Source: Gambelia wislizenii (lineage: Eukaryota > Chordata > Lepidosauria > Squamata > Crotaphytidae). From it: a DNA stretch of 64,000 nucleotides. Made by a program: the position numbers and the translations under genes. Shown piece by piece: positions 12,456-22,773 of the stretch (within the stretch, counting starts at the first letter, position 1; every line of letters begins with the position of its first letter). The notes beneath the pieces are model-generated. The model worked only from the letters and a program-made list of their open reading frames with translations. It was not told where the DNA came from and searched no databases. Location of the stretch: NCBI GenBank assembly GCA_030847615.1, contig JAUMIR010000015.1, positions 7,395,501-7,459,500 of the forward strand, in the 5' to 3' direction.

Positions 12456-13275
12456 AAAAAAAACCCAGTAAAATCAATTACTTCATTAAGTCCTGCTGGT
12501 TTCCTAGAATTTAATTTAAAGATCCACCATGCTTCTCTTTGTTGCAATTTGTTTTCAGCTAGTGAGATAAAATTAGAACTAGCAGAAACATTCTCTATCA
12601 CAAAAACTCTTAAAGACTCTGGGGGGTGTTTCATCTCTAAAAAAAATGCTCTACCACAGGACATCCCAGTGTCTGATTTCTTATTCTAGATTTGTGTTCT
12701 ATGACCCTAGCTTTAACGTCTCTTTTGGACATTCCTGTGTACAGAAGATTGCATGGGCACATGATTACATATACCACATTTTTTGAAGCACAATTAGTAA
12801 AACCTCTTAGTACAAACTTTTGCTTTGTCTGAGGGTGTATAAAGTGCTTAATGCTTAGTGATTGATTGCAACAAGAGCAATTCCCACATTTATAATGACC
12901 AGTCACTGAAATAGGTTGTCAGGTGTTACTATATCTGAGTGTACCAAGAAATCTTTTAGGTTTCTTGTTCTCCTGAAACCAATTACAGGAGGCAGAGCAC
13001 ACCCTGGAATATCTTGCACTAAATGGCAGTGTTTGGAAATAATATTTCTTATTTTTTGAGATAGCCGGTTAAACGCCAAGGATGTAGTAATCCTATTGGT
13101 AGTTTTTTTATCCTGACTCTTAAAAAGGGAATTTCTGTCCTTGTTCATGGCCCTAATTTTGGCAGCTGAAATCACTTTTTGTGGATAAGACCTATCTAAT
13201 AGTTCTTGTTCATAAGCATTTGCGGCAGATGTGAAAGAGTCCTGATGTGTAGAATTCCTTTTTAAGAAAAGAAAT
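12456..13275 (-). pseudogene. Penelope-like element: RT C-terminus and GIY-YIG endonuclease, broken
   Basis: Penelope-like elements encode a telomerase-related RT fused to a GIY-YIG endonuclease. On the minus strand 12903-13265 reads as the region after the RT palm (SAAKIRAMNKDRNSLF, then a GFRRTRNLKDFLVHS block typical of these elements). 12637-12906 carries the Cys/His-rich linker (KCGNCSCC) and the GIY-YIG domain (NVVYVIMCPC, LLYTGMS, ARVIEHK). A frameshift separates the two near 12905. 12452-12664 continues the C-terminal part in another frame. The RT palm is absent, so this is a truncated remnant. Confidence 0.8.
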
Positions 13276-13584
13276 GGTGAAAAGGGTAGACTATTAATGT
13301 GTTAATACTGTAGGAAGTGTAATCCTTTATGTTGGAAAACCAAGATCTCTTTTTCTTTTGTTTTGATATAGCTATAATGTAGTAATGATATCCTTAATAA
13401 TAGTGTACATTTCACATTAGTAATGTAGTACCCTTTATAATACTGTTTGCTGTTATGTCACCTTTTAAATGTTACAGATAAAATGGACAATTTTGCACTG
13501 CTGAATTGTTGATAGGAAATTTTCTGATATGTTATCAATCAATACCGGCAGTAATAAGGATACAACACAAACCATGAAGTGTTT
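13276..13584. other. unclassified AT-rich sequence
   Basis: No recognisable coding, RNA or repeat signal was seen here. Confidence 0.4.
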
Positions 13585-13843
13585 ACAAGTGCTTTAATAT
13601 TTAGAGGTTAAGACTGGGTAACTAATGTAAAATATATTAAAAATACATAATTTCGTCAAGGAAAAATAAATAAGAAACTGAAATCTGTTCACTCACATTA
13701 AAAAAATTGTTACATCACATTAAATAAAAACAAAATATTTTTTAAAAAAATGCAAAACATAAAAACTAATTTACAGCTCGCTGCTCTTCAAGACGCTGAA
13801 CCCTTTCCTCAAGAGCCTGCAGTCTTGGCTCTAGACGAGCAGC
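13585..13843 (-). CDS. possible terminal coding exon plus 3' UTR of an unidentified host gene
   Basis: Read on the minus strand, a pyrimidine-containing acceptor (TTGTTATCTTTCAG) ends at about 13844. It is followed by an open frame to a TAA near 13770 that encodes about 24 residues of regular leucine heptads (LEPRLQALEERVQRLEEQ). An AT-rich 3' UTR with a possible ATTAAA poly(A) signal near 13598 follows. The heptad pattern, the acceptor and the poly(A) signal together suggest a real last exon. I do not recognise the protein and could not find a convincing upstream exon: a donor-like GGTAAGC exists near 14100, but its exon carries a stop in the needed frame. It could be a decayed exon or chance. 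Confidence 0.3.
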
Positions 13844-13845
13844 TG

Positions 13846-14603
13846 AAAGATAACAATGTAATTAGTATTCTAATTCCAGTAAATGCACTTCAGAAAGTTA
13901 CTTGTGTAGTCTTCAAACGTACCAACAGCATCTGTAATTGCTGCTATTAAATTTCTTGTGGCATTTAACCACTTTAGTAGCATTTAACCACTGCACCAAC
14001 AGGGGAGCCTATATTGCACTATATATATATAGTGTAATGATATATTGCACTAGGTATATATTATAATAATTACAAAGATTGGTTTAAGAAATACATGCTT
14101 ACCAATGATTTTATATACAGGCAAATTTTCATGCAAATAATTTCATTTTGTAACTTCTGACAACCAAAGGCTTCTGGATCCTGTAATACACTGACTCTTT
14201 TTCTGTTCTAGGATGCCCTAAAAAGGTGGTAGGCAACAGCTGTGTGGTAGTTAGCCTGAATTGCTACCACACTATGTAAAAGATTTAAAGGAAACAATCT
14301 ATTGAAAGTTTTTCATTCAGCCCTTTAGCTGTAAGGAAATCCAGTAGGTGGCATCACAGTGCTTCTTTTGCAAAAGAATGGTCTGCTTGGACCACTGAAG
14401 CACCTTAGAGAGCTCCTTTAATAACTGTGGCTAGAATTCAGTTAGGGAAATATACATGTAGAAGTGTTCCTTACATGTGTGGATGCCTATTTTCAGGTAT
14501 CATGGGGACTCGTATTCATTTCATCCTTCTGCAGCATCAACCCCCAACCGTAAAACTTACTGCAAAGCCCCAAAAGAGCCTCATACAACTATTCCATGCT
14601 TTA
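13846..14603. other. unclassified sequence with a short TA repeat
   Basis: It contains a TATATATATA run near 14021-14031 and no recognisable gene. Confidence 0.4.
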
Positions 14604-15022
14604 TCTGGAAACCATGCCTTATGAGGAGAGACTTAGGGAGCTGGGTATGTTTAGCCTGGAAAAAAGATGGTTAAGAGGTGATATGATAGCCCTGTTTAAG
14701 TATTTGAAGGGATGTCACATTGAGGATGGAGCAAGCTTGTTTTCTGCTGCTCCAGAGACTGGAACACAGAACAATGGATGCAATCTCCAGGAACAGAGAT
14801 TCCACCTCAACATTAGGAGGAACTTTTTGACAGTAAGAGCTGTTTGGCAGTGGAATGCACTCCCTCAGAGTGTGGTGGGGTCTCCTTCCTTGGAGGGCTT
14901 TAAAAAGAGGCTGGATGGCCATCGGTCAGGAATGCTTTGGTCGTGAATTCCTGCATGGCAGGGGGTTGGACTGGATAGCCCTCGAGGTGTCTTCCTACTC
15001 TACATATCTATGATTCTATGAT
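14604..15022 (+). mobile_element. CR1 LINE 3' fragment
   Basis: It encodes the CR1 ORF2 C-terminus ([20 protein letters not shown] through FKKRLDGH), then the 3' UTR and ATTCTATG repeats. It is 5' truncated. Confidence 0.9.
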
Positions 15023-15585
15023 TACGGCAGGCAAGTAGGATTGGAAAAGTGTGTGGCAACATCTCCCATCACCACACATGAATTGATTTCCACAGCACTG
15101 CTCTCTGCTAGTGTCTTCCGGGACCCTCAACACCGCTGAGATTAACTTGTATCTGTTAAATGAGAGGTTGTCAGGTCTGGTGGTGCCCTGGTGGTGCAGT
15201 GGTTAAATGCCAGTCCTGCAATCCACCACTTTGCAACTAAATGAATGAAATGAATATGGTTGAGCAAGCCTACCTCTTACCACAAAACACAGAATAGCCA
15301 TACAAACGAACACCAGAGCTTCACAATAAGTCGTAGTGTTGCAATAAGTATGCTACAATATGTTATGAATGTGGATGCATGGGCCTTGCTGAAGGAAACA
15401 GGCTACCTAAACTGGAAATTCTCACAATGCATCATACAATGAAGATGTGGCACTTGAAGAAAGGAGGCAAGGAAGCAAGGACTGTGAGAACCTGACCTCT
15501 TTTTGATTGCTGAAGAGCCAATGACATAATTGACCTGGTCAAAATCAGTTCCATCTGGGGTGGAAATTGCAGGAAAGGCAGATTT
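15023..15585. other. unclassified sequence with a possible SINE head
   Basis: A short tRNA-like promoter motif (GGTGGTGCAGTGGTTAAATG near 15192) resembles a SINE box A. No further SINE body was seen. The remainder is unassigned. Confidence 0.3.
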
Positions 15586-15770
15586 GGGAGAGGCTGCTTG
15601 TTGCAGAGGGTGGAGCTTCTGTGAGTTTGATTTTTTTTAAACTCCTGGGAGCGGCTGCTTGTTGCAGAGGGTGGAGCTTCTGTGAGTTTGAATTTTTTTT
15701 AAACTCCTGGGAGAGGCTGCTTGTTGCAGAGGGTGGAGCTTCTGTGAGTTTGAATTTTTTTTTAACTCCT
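15586..15770 (+). repeat. three tandem copies of a 61-62 bp unit
   Basis: Units start at 15586, 15647 and 15709, each opening GGGAG(A/C)GGCTGCTTG and ending AACTCCT. They are almost identical, differing mainly in the length of an internal T run. This resembles a minisatellite and produces repeated frames on both strands that are not genes. Confidence 0.95.
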
Positions 15771-15843
15771 GGGACCAAGCCCCCCCCAAAAAAAAGCATA
15801 CTTAAAAGTACAGCATAGAGTTTTCAGCATTAACTAAGAGTTA

Positions 15844-16667
15844 TAGAATCATAGAATCATAGAATTGCAGAGTTGGAAGAGACCACGAGGGCCATCCAGT
15901 CCAACCCCCCTGCCATGCAGGAAATCTTGATCAAAGCATCCCCGACAGATGGCAATCCAGCCTCTGTATAAAGACCTCCAAGGAAGGAGACCCCACCACA
16001 CTCCGAGGGAGTGCGTTCTACTGCCGAACAGCTCTTACTGTCAAAAAGTTCCTCCTAATGTTGAGGTGGAATCTCTGTCCCTGGAGCTTGCACCCATTGC
16101 TCCGTGTTCCAGTCTCTGGAGCAGCAGAAAAAAGCCTGCTCCATCCTCAGCGTGACATCCCTTCAAATACTTAAACAGGGCTATCATATCACCTCTTAAC
16201 CATCTTTTTTCCAGGCTAAACATACCCAGCTCCCTAAGTCTCTCCTCATAAGGCATCGTTTCCAGACCTTTCACCATTTTAGTTGCCCTTCTCTGGACAC
16301 GCTCCAATTTGTCAATATCCTTTCTGAATTGTGGTGCCCAGAACTGGACACAGTATTCTAAGTGAGGTCTGATCAAGGCAGAATAGAGTGGCACTATTAC
16401 TTCCCTTGATCTAGACACTATACTTCTATTGATACAGCCCAAAATCGCATTGGCCTTTTTAGCTGCCGCATCGCACTGTTGGCTCATGTTCAACTTGTGG
16501 TCTACTAGGACTCCTAGATCCCTTTCGCACGTAGTCTCATTCAGCCAGGTCTCTCCCATCCTATATTTATGCATTTCATTTTTCTGCCCTAAATGCAGTA
16601 CTTTACATTTCTCCGTATTGAATTTCATTTTGTTAGCTTTGGCCCAGCTCTCCAGTTCTTTGATTAC
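15844..16667 (-). mobile_element. CR1 LINE, 5'-truncated, ORF2 C-terminal half
   Basis: On the minus strand it encodes MKFNTEKCKVLHLGQ, then the region through [16 protein letters not shown] and [20 protein letters not shown], to the C-terminus and ATTCTATG repeats. It is broken by a frameshift near 16130. It abuts another CR1 in the opposite direction at about 16667. Confidence 0.9.
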
Positions 16668-16682
16668 CTAAAAACTCTCACC

Positions 16683-17483
16683 ATGGACACGGAGGGGACT
16701 GTGGTGATCACCTGCAATACTTGTGCGATGTTTGTCTTCTTGGCTACAGACGTGGGGAACTGCACATGTACCAAGTGCAAGTTGGTAGCCCTCTTGGAGG
16801 AGAAAGTCCAGCAGCTGGAGACACAGGTAGCTACACTTCAACAGATTCGGGATCAAGAAGTTTTCCTAGACAAAACAGAACAAACAGTCTTGGACAGGGA
16901 CCGCACAGAGGAACTGGCTGGGGAGGAGAGGGTCACTCCACAGACACAGGAGGTAGACAGCTGGAAGAATGTCACACACAGAATGAGAAAACTCAGGGAT
17001 ACTTCGAGCAGCTTGCAGATACAGAATCGATTCGAAGCCCTCTCTCTTATCAAGGACAACGAGGAAGAACAGCATGGACAGACTTCAGGGGCAGAGCAGG
17101 GGACCTTGAGAGGACCACCACAAGGAACAACATCTGCAAAGCCTTGGCGGAGGCGTGTGGTCATGGTGGGGGACTCCTTGCTGCGGGGTACAGAAGTGGT
17201 GGTTTGTGGGCCTGACAAGATGTCTCGGGAGGTGTGTTGTCTCCCTGGGACAAAGATCCGTGATGTGACGGAGCGGCTAACAAGACTCGTCAAGCCTATG
17301 GATCGTTACCCCTTCCTTTTGGTCCATTTGGGAACCAATGATACAGCAAGGCACAGCTTTCCGAAGATCAGAAGAGATTATGAGGCTCTGGGGAGGAAGC
17401 TGAAAGAAATGGATGCACAGGTTGTCATCTCGACTCTTCTGCCAGTTGAGAAGGATATGGTCCAGGAAGGGAGAAGAAAATAG
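16683..17483 (+). pseudogene. CR1 ORF1 (SGNH/GDSL esterase-like), frameshifted
   Basis: CR1 ORF1 proteins carry an esterase-like domain of uncertain role in retrotransposition. From the ATG at 16683 the 266-residue frame shows an N-terminal Cys pair region (CNTCAMF, CTCTKCK), a coiled coil (VALLEEKVQQLETQV), a linker, then the SGNH fold: the catalytic-Ser block VVMVGDSLLRG near 17158-17190 and the LVHLGTNDTA block near 17320-17350. The frame stops at 17483, but the conserved DGVHLTT block with the catalytic His lies downstream near 17586-17606 in another frame. One frameshift near 17470 therefore truncates it. The ATG at 16593 that would extend the frame lies in the neighbouring minus-strand CR1 and is not genuine. 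Confidence 0.8.
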
Positions 17484-17783
17484 CCGATGTAAACAACTGG
17501 CTCCATAGATGGTGTGTTGACGAGAGCAATTTGGATTCTTGGATCATGGGCTGCACTTCCATGAGGGGGGACTTCTGGCAAGAGATGGGGTGCATCTCAC
17601 AACAGTTGGCAGAAACATTTTTGCCTAGAGTCTCAAGAATTTGATCAGGAGGGCTTTAAACTGAGTCATATGGGGGAGGGAGACCATATTCTGGAAGGCA
17701 AAAGGGCTGGAGAAGATAGTCAAGCTGTCATAGAGGGAACAAGGCAAACAGAGCAAGGACCCAACAGTGGGAGGTAAAAAAAC

Positions 17784-19700
17784 TTGCACAGGGAGCAAGT
17801 AAAGGGAACACATGGTCTCAGATGTCTCTACACTAATGCACAGAGCATGGGAAATAAGCAAGATGAACTAGAACTCCTTGCACTACAAAACAAATATGAT
17901 ATAATAGGCATTACTGAAACCTGGTGGGACGAGTCTCATGATTGGAATGTAGGAATAGAGGGGTATAACCTTTATAGGAGAAACAGGCCAAACAGGAAAG
18001 GAGGAGGAATAGCATTATATGTCAGGGATATTTACACCAGTGAAGTGATCCACGACATCAATACTGGAAGCCAGGTGGAGAGCATCTGGATAAAAATTAA
18101 AGGGGAGGGAAACAACACGGATGTTATTGTGGGACTCTACTACAGACCCCCAAGTCAGACGGAGGAATTGGATGATGCCTTTCTAGAACAGATGAACATA
18201 CATGCAGAAAGGAGAGATGTAGTAGTGATGGGTGACTTCAACTATCCTGATATTTGCTGGAAATCTAACTCAGCCAAAACTTAAAGGTCTAGCAAATTCC
18301 TGACTTGCCTGGAAGACAATTTCATTGTCCAAAAGGTGGAAGAGGCAACAAGGGGGTCAGCTATTTTAGGTCTGATCCTAACCAACAGGGATGATGGGCT
18401 TAATGGGGTGCAAGTGGTGGAATCCTTAGGTGAGAGTGATCATGTTCTCCTGGAGTTTGTTATACAATGGAAAGGAGAAGCCAGGCATAGTCAGACACGC
18501 ATTCTTGACTTTAGGAGAGCTGATTTCAATAAACTCAGGGAAATACTGGGGGTGATCCCATGGTCAGGAATACTAAAAGAGAAGAGACCTCAAGACGGAT
18601 GGGACTTTCTCAAAAGGGAGATACTGAAGGCACAATTTCAAACAGTACCATTGAGGAAGAAAAATGGGAGGTGTCTCAAGAAACTAGGATGGATGAGTAA
18701 AGAAATATCAACAGAGCTATGTTTTAAACGGAGCATGTATAGAAATGGAAAAAGGGGGAAATCACCAAAGAAGAATTCAAAGAGATAGCGAAGACATGTA
18801 GGAGTAAAGTCAGAAAAGCTAAAGCACAGAATGAGCTCAGGTTTCCTAAAGAGGTTAAGAACAATAAAAAGGGTTTTTTGGGGTATGTCCGCAGCAAAAG
18901 GAGGAAGAAGGAAATGGTAGGGCCACTACGTGGAGAAGATGGCAAAATGCTAACAGGGGACAGAGAAAAGGCAGAATTACTCAACACCTTCTTTGCCTCA
19001 GTGTTTTCAGAAAAGGAAAAGGAGGACCAACCTGAGGAGAATGGAACAGAGGACACAATAGGGGAAATCCAGCTCAAAATAAGTAAAGAGGTAGTACAGG
19101 AATACCTTCTTAATCTAAATGAATTTAAATCTCCAGGACCAGATGAACTACATCCAAGAGTATTAAAAGAGCTGGCAAATATAATCTCAGAGCCATTGGC
19201 AATAATCTTTGAGAACTCCTGGAGAACAGGAGAAGTCCCAGCAGACTGATCTCTTTTTTTGATAAAATTACCAGCTTGGTAGATGAAGGGAATGCTGTGG
19301 ACATCACATATCTTGATTTCAGTAAGGCCTTTGACAAGGTTCCCCATGACATTCTTTCAAACAAGCTTGTAAAATGTGGGCTAGACAAGTTAACAGTTCA
19401 ATGGATTTGTAATTGGTTGACCAGCCAAACCCAAAGGGTGCTCAGCAATGTCTCCTCTTCATCTTGGAAAGATGTGACCACAGGGTTCTGTCCTGGGCCG
19501 AGTGCTATTCAACATCTTTATCAATGACTTGATAAAGGGGGCATGATGAGGGACTTGATGAGGGAATTAGGGGCATACTTATCAAATTTGCATATGACAC
19601 TGAATTAGGAGTAGCAGCTAATACCCTGGAGGACAGGATCAAAATTCAAGATGACCTGGATAAACTGGAGAGCTGGTGTCACGTTGAGGATGGAGCAAGC
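17784..19700 (+). pseudogene. CR1 ORF2 (endonuclease / reverse transcriptase), broken
   Basis: ORF2p performs target-primed reverse transcription. The endonuclease is well kept in 17784-18284 (CLYTNAQSMGNKQDEL, ITETWWDESHDW, VGLYYRPPS, VVVMGDFNYPDICW). After a stop it resumes at 18336-18788 (ILGLILTNRDD, ESDHVLLEF). The RT start lies at 18878-19249 (LNTFFASVF, SPGPDELHPRVLKEL). A deletion then joins a stop to the next RT block (19276: ITYLDFSKAFDKVPHD). The FADD active-site region near 19590 is altered and followed by a deletion to the C-terminus. It is non-functional. Confidence 0.85.
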
Positions 19701-19987
19701 TTGTTTTCTGCTGCTCCAGAGATTGGAACACGGAGCAATGGATACAAGCTCCAGGAACAGAGATTCCACCTCAACATTAGGAGGAACTTTTTGACAGTAA
19801 GAGCTGTTCGGCAGTGGAACGCACTCCCTCAGAGCGTGGTGGGGTCTCCTTCCTTGGAGGTCTTTAAACAGAGGCTGGATGGCCATCTGTCGGGGATGCT
19901 TTGATCGTGATTTCCTGCATGGCAGGGGGTTGGACTGGATGGCCCTCGTGGTCTCTTCCAACTCTGCAATTCTATGATTCTATGATT

Positions 19988-20531
19988 AACACCAAAGGAA
20001 CACCTGATTTCAGCCTGCAAGGAATGTGGTGGGCTGGTTTTGGCTGGACAACCGCCAAAGTGTGATTCAGCTGGAATGGACTGTAATAACAAGAGACGTT
20101 TCACCACTGGGCATGCAAGCAATAAGTGCTAAACTTGCATCCGTAGCTGAATGAAAATCTAATTTGCATGAGGTGCCTGTTTGTAAGTATAGTGTATGTG
20201 TGAGAGAATGAAACTCTTGGTACCAAAAATCATTGTGTGTTTGCATAATAAATGGTACATGTGCTTGTATATGTCTAATAAATGTCTAATGCATGTCTAA
20301 TAAATGTCCGATACCATGTTTAATGTATGTCTAATAAATGTTACATGAAAGGAGTGTTTAAAACCAGATCTGTGTCCAAGTATTTTCTTCTTCTATAGTC
20401 CTAGTGATTGAACCTTATTCTCTCTCCCTGGATCAAAAAGAACCTTGTCACAAAAAGTCATTTTATAACAGTAGGAGGTATATTGTTCAGCATACTATAG
20501 GTCTGAATGCAGATATTTATGCTACACTAAC
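19988..20531. repeat. unclassified sequence with an imperfect ATGTCTAATAA repeat
   Basis: Between about 20268 and 20345 the motif ATGTCTAAT recurs five or so times with variants. The rest is unassigned. Confidence 0.4.
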
Positions 20532-20718
20532 GGAGCCAGTATGGTGTAGTGGTTTGAGTGTTGGATTATGACTCTGGGGACCAGAGTTCAAATGCCCACT
20601 CAGCCATGAAAACCCACTGGGCAAGTCACACACTCTCAGCCCTCAGAAAACCCTGTGATAGGTTCACCTTTGGGTTGCCATATATCAGAAACTACTTGAA
20701 GGCACACAACAACAAAAG
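20532..20718 (+). mobile_element. tRNA-derived SINE with (ACA)-type tail
   Basis: A tRNA-like head contains a box A-like TGGTGTAGTGG (about 20541-20551) and a box B-like GAGTTCAAATGCC (20584-20596). The body has GGGCAAGTCACAC and AAACCCTGTGATAGGTTC, and the tail is ACACAACAACAAAA. Related copies lie at 34213-34433 (minus), 34706-34760 and 34867-34985. This is an RNA polymerase III-type interspersed repeat common in reptile genomes. Confidence 0.8.
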
Positions 20719-21840
20719 GATTTTGGATGCTGCCTTTTATAAGTGAGTTACAGTTGTACCTTGCCAAGGGATAGCCCCTCTTCTTTTGTATTGTAACACT
20801 AGCTTTTTGAGGAGTCTTCCCTTCATGTTTCTCTCTGGTCACTGCAGAGTCTGAAGTGACAAAAGTGTTTGCGAAATCTGCCTTTGCCTCTTGGTGTGAA
20901 AAAAAAAAGCAAGAGTATGAAAAGCAACCACCAACAAAATGTTAAGAATGAGCAATGTTGCCAGAGGGAGGAAGAGATGGGACGAGTAGTGGCAACTAAA
21001 ACCGGTGCTATGACTCAACAAAATTCTCCCTTTCCTAGAAGAGCTAAAAATTCCTCCGCAGAGTGAGTGAGTGTACAAGGCAGTGTATGGATAGATCCAG
21101 AGGGGAGGACAGTGAGTTCCTCTTAAGTGTCACAAATCACCTTCTGAAATTAGAAGGCTCACAGTAGTCAGATTGTCAGGAATGTATGGCTGCAGATAAT
21201 TGTACACTCTCCTAGTCGAATGCAAAGAGTTTGGAGATGAGGGAGTTGGGAGGGCCACTTTTCAGAAGGAGATGGCAGATGCTAAGGCATCATTTTAGGA
21301 ATGCCAAGGAAAGGAGAGGCCACACAGATCCCGGGATCTGTTAAATAGGTAATGCTGATTATTACGCACCTGCAGTCTTGAGAAAACTGCCTATAAATCT
21401 CCCAGCAGCACCCTGGCATTTTCGTTGCTTGTAAACCATTCTGTCTTGGTTTCTGGCAGTACCCTCTGTGTTTGCCTGCTCTTTGACCTTGGACTGGCTA
21501 TAGTTTATAACCATTTACAGTTGATGACTGTATTTTGCTCTTTGCTGACTTTGTTTCTTTGGATTGCTGACTTGTTGTAATGACTTCTGGACCAGCTAAG
21601 AGCTTCCCTCTTGTTTCTCCTTTCATGTTGCTGGATAACCTGTGGCTGACCTAGATTGGATTAATTACTCAATAGCTCTTGCCTTACAACTCTCTGACTT
21701 CTGGGCCACTTGCTGACTGGTGCACAAAACACTTTGGTGAGGATTTTCTACTCTTTTAGAAACTAGAAATAAACATTTTAAGGAGCTCAATTTTTTTAAG
21801 GGTGTAAGGGTTGAGAGGAGCGTGGCACAATGCAATGAAG
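20719..21840. other. unclassified intergenic sequence
   Basis: I see no supported gene or known repeat. Confidence 0.4.
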
Positions 21841-22103
21841 GCCAGAACTTCAAAAACAAATTGATAGGAGTTGCAATAGGGCAGCATAAGCTTTATTGAC
21901 AAGGTTCAAAGCATAACAGTTGAAGGAGACTCCACCAAATTACGAGGCAGTTTATTCCACTCCCGAACAGCTCTTACTATCTTTGTTTGAGAACCTTACA
22001 CCAAAGCAATAAGACCAGAGTTTCAAAAAACATGAGATGTCGGTTCCAATGATGAAGCTTAATCTTTATTGACAAGGTTCAAAGCATTACAGTTGTACAA
22101 GAG
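21841..22103 (-). repeat. duplicated beta-keratin 3'-end cassette with CR1 scrap
   Basis: Two related segments (21841-21925 and 22015-22103) share CCAGA...TTCAAAAA, an AATAAA signal on the minus strand (21892-21897 and 22065-22070) and the GACAAGGTTCAAAGCAT stretch. Between them 21922-21981 is an old minus-strand CR1 scrap (GAAGGAGACTCC ... CGAACAGCTCTTACT). The right-hand copy is the 3' end of beta-keratin gene 1. Confidence 0.7.
22065..22070 (-). terminator. poly(A) signal of beta-keratin gene 1
   Basis: AATAAA on the minus strand, about 300 bases past the stop codon at 22370. The cleavage site is expected near 22045. Confidence 0.7.
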
Positions 22104-22369
22104 GCATTAAGGACATTCACCGTGGATAGGGTTAAGCTGGACAAACAAAAGGGAGAAAAGGGGAGAAGAGGAGAAAGTCCATCTGCAGTAGAGGGTCCTC
22201 TGTTTCAGCACTTCTGAACAGATGTCTTGAAGACTCAGCAAGATTCCGTAAGATGATGTCCAGTCCTTGGTCATTCCTCTTCTCAGGAGGATATTCTATA
22301 TGCTTTCAAGAGATCTAGAAACACACATTCCCACTATGGCCCAGGAGAGCCCTTCTTCCCCCAATTCCA

Positions 22370-22753
22370 CTAACAATAGTGAGTACGAATTCTCCCAGAG
22401 AAGATGCTATCATAGCCTCTTGCCAGCCTATAACCCCCAATGGCGAATGGAGTGTTGCCACCAACCAAAAGAGGCTCACAAGTGGCAGACAGGATGGGCC
22501 CTGGAAGGGTCACAACAGAAGAGGGGGGCTGGATCATATATTCTGAGGGTGGGAGCTGGTTGATAGGGTTAGGGTTCACCCCAGCCAGGGTGCCCAGCTC
22601 TATAGAAGATGTGCTGCCTCCAAACAGAGCCCCAGAACCATAGCCCAATCCACTGTAGCTAAGATCTCCAAGACCAAGACCTGAAGACCCAAACCCAACC
22701 ACTGGAGCAGATTTGCAGGATGGGATGGCATAAGGTGGTAGACAGTAAGCCAT
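22370..22753 (-). CDS. beta-keratin (corneous beta protein), gene 1
   Basis: It encodes a 127-residue structural protein of the reptile cornified layer. A central pleated-sheet domain lets these proteins dimerise and pack into 3-nm filaments in the cytoplasm of scale and claw keratinocytes. Visible are an N-terminal Cys-containing head (residues 1-20, ending KSAPVVGF), a Gly/Ser/Leu linker (21-62) and the core box at about 67-90 (PPSEYMIQPPSSVVTLPG). The tail ends in RTHYC. The ATG at 22753 was chosen because a good acceptor (polypyrimidine then CCAG, about 22774) lies 20 bases upstream; longer readings use intron sequence. Unlike many family members the tail (97-127) has no Gly-Gly-X repeats. 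The stop is TAG at 22370-22372. Family assignment is firm; subfamily is not. Confidence 0.93.
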   Translation of the reverse strand: MAYCLPPYAIPSCKSAPVVGFGSSGLGLGDLSYSGLGYGSGALFGGSTSSIELGTLAGVNPNPINQLPPSEYMIQPPSSVVTLPGPILSATCEPLLVGGNTPFAIGGYRLARGYDSIFSGRIRTHYC

Positions 22754-22773
22754 GTTTGAATGGTGGTGAGACT

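Larger units (their letters stand above)
16668..19987 (+). mobile_element. CR1 LINE with ORF1 and ORF2 remnants and internal deletions
   Basis: This is the most complete CR1 here. It starts about 15 bases before the ORF1 ATG (16683), carries ORF1 to about 17658, ORF2 from about 17784 and ends at 19987 in ATTCTATG repeats. Two internal deletions were seen: one near 19248-19258, within the early RT, and one near 19678, where a segment of several hundred codons between the RT active-site region and the C-terminus is missing. Both lie inside ORF2. The head-to-head abutment with the minus-strand CR1 at 16667 suggests one inserted beside or into the other. Confidence 0.9.

Noticed and set aside
14060..14200. 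Upstream exon joining the heptad exon at 13843 (donor GGTAAGC near 14100)
   Set aside because: The frame needed carries a stop and there is no acceptor between the stop and the donor.
16593..16682. Extended N-terminus for the CR1 ORF1 frame
   Set aside because: It reads through the neighbouring minus-strand CR1; the genuine ATG is at 16683.
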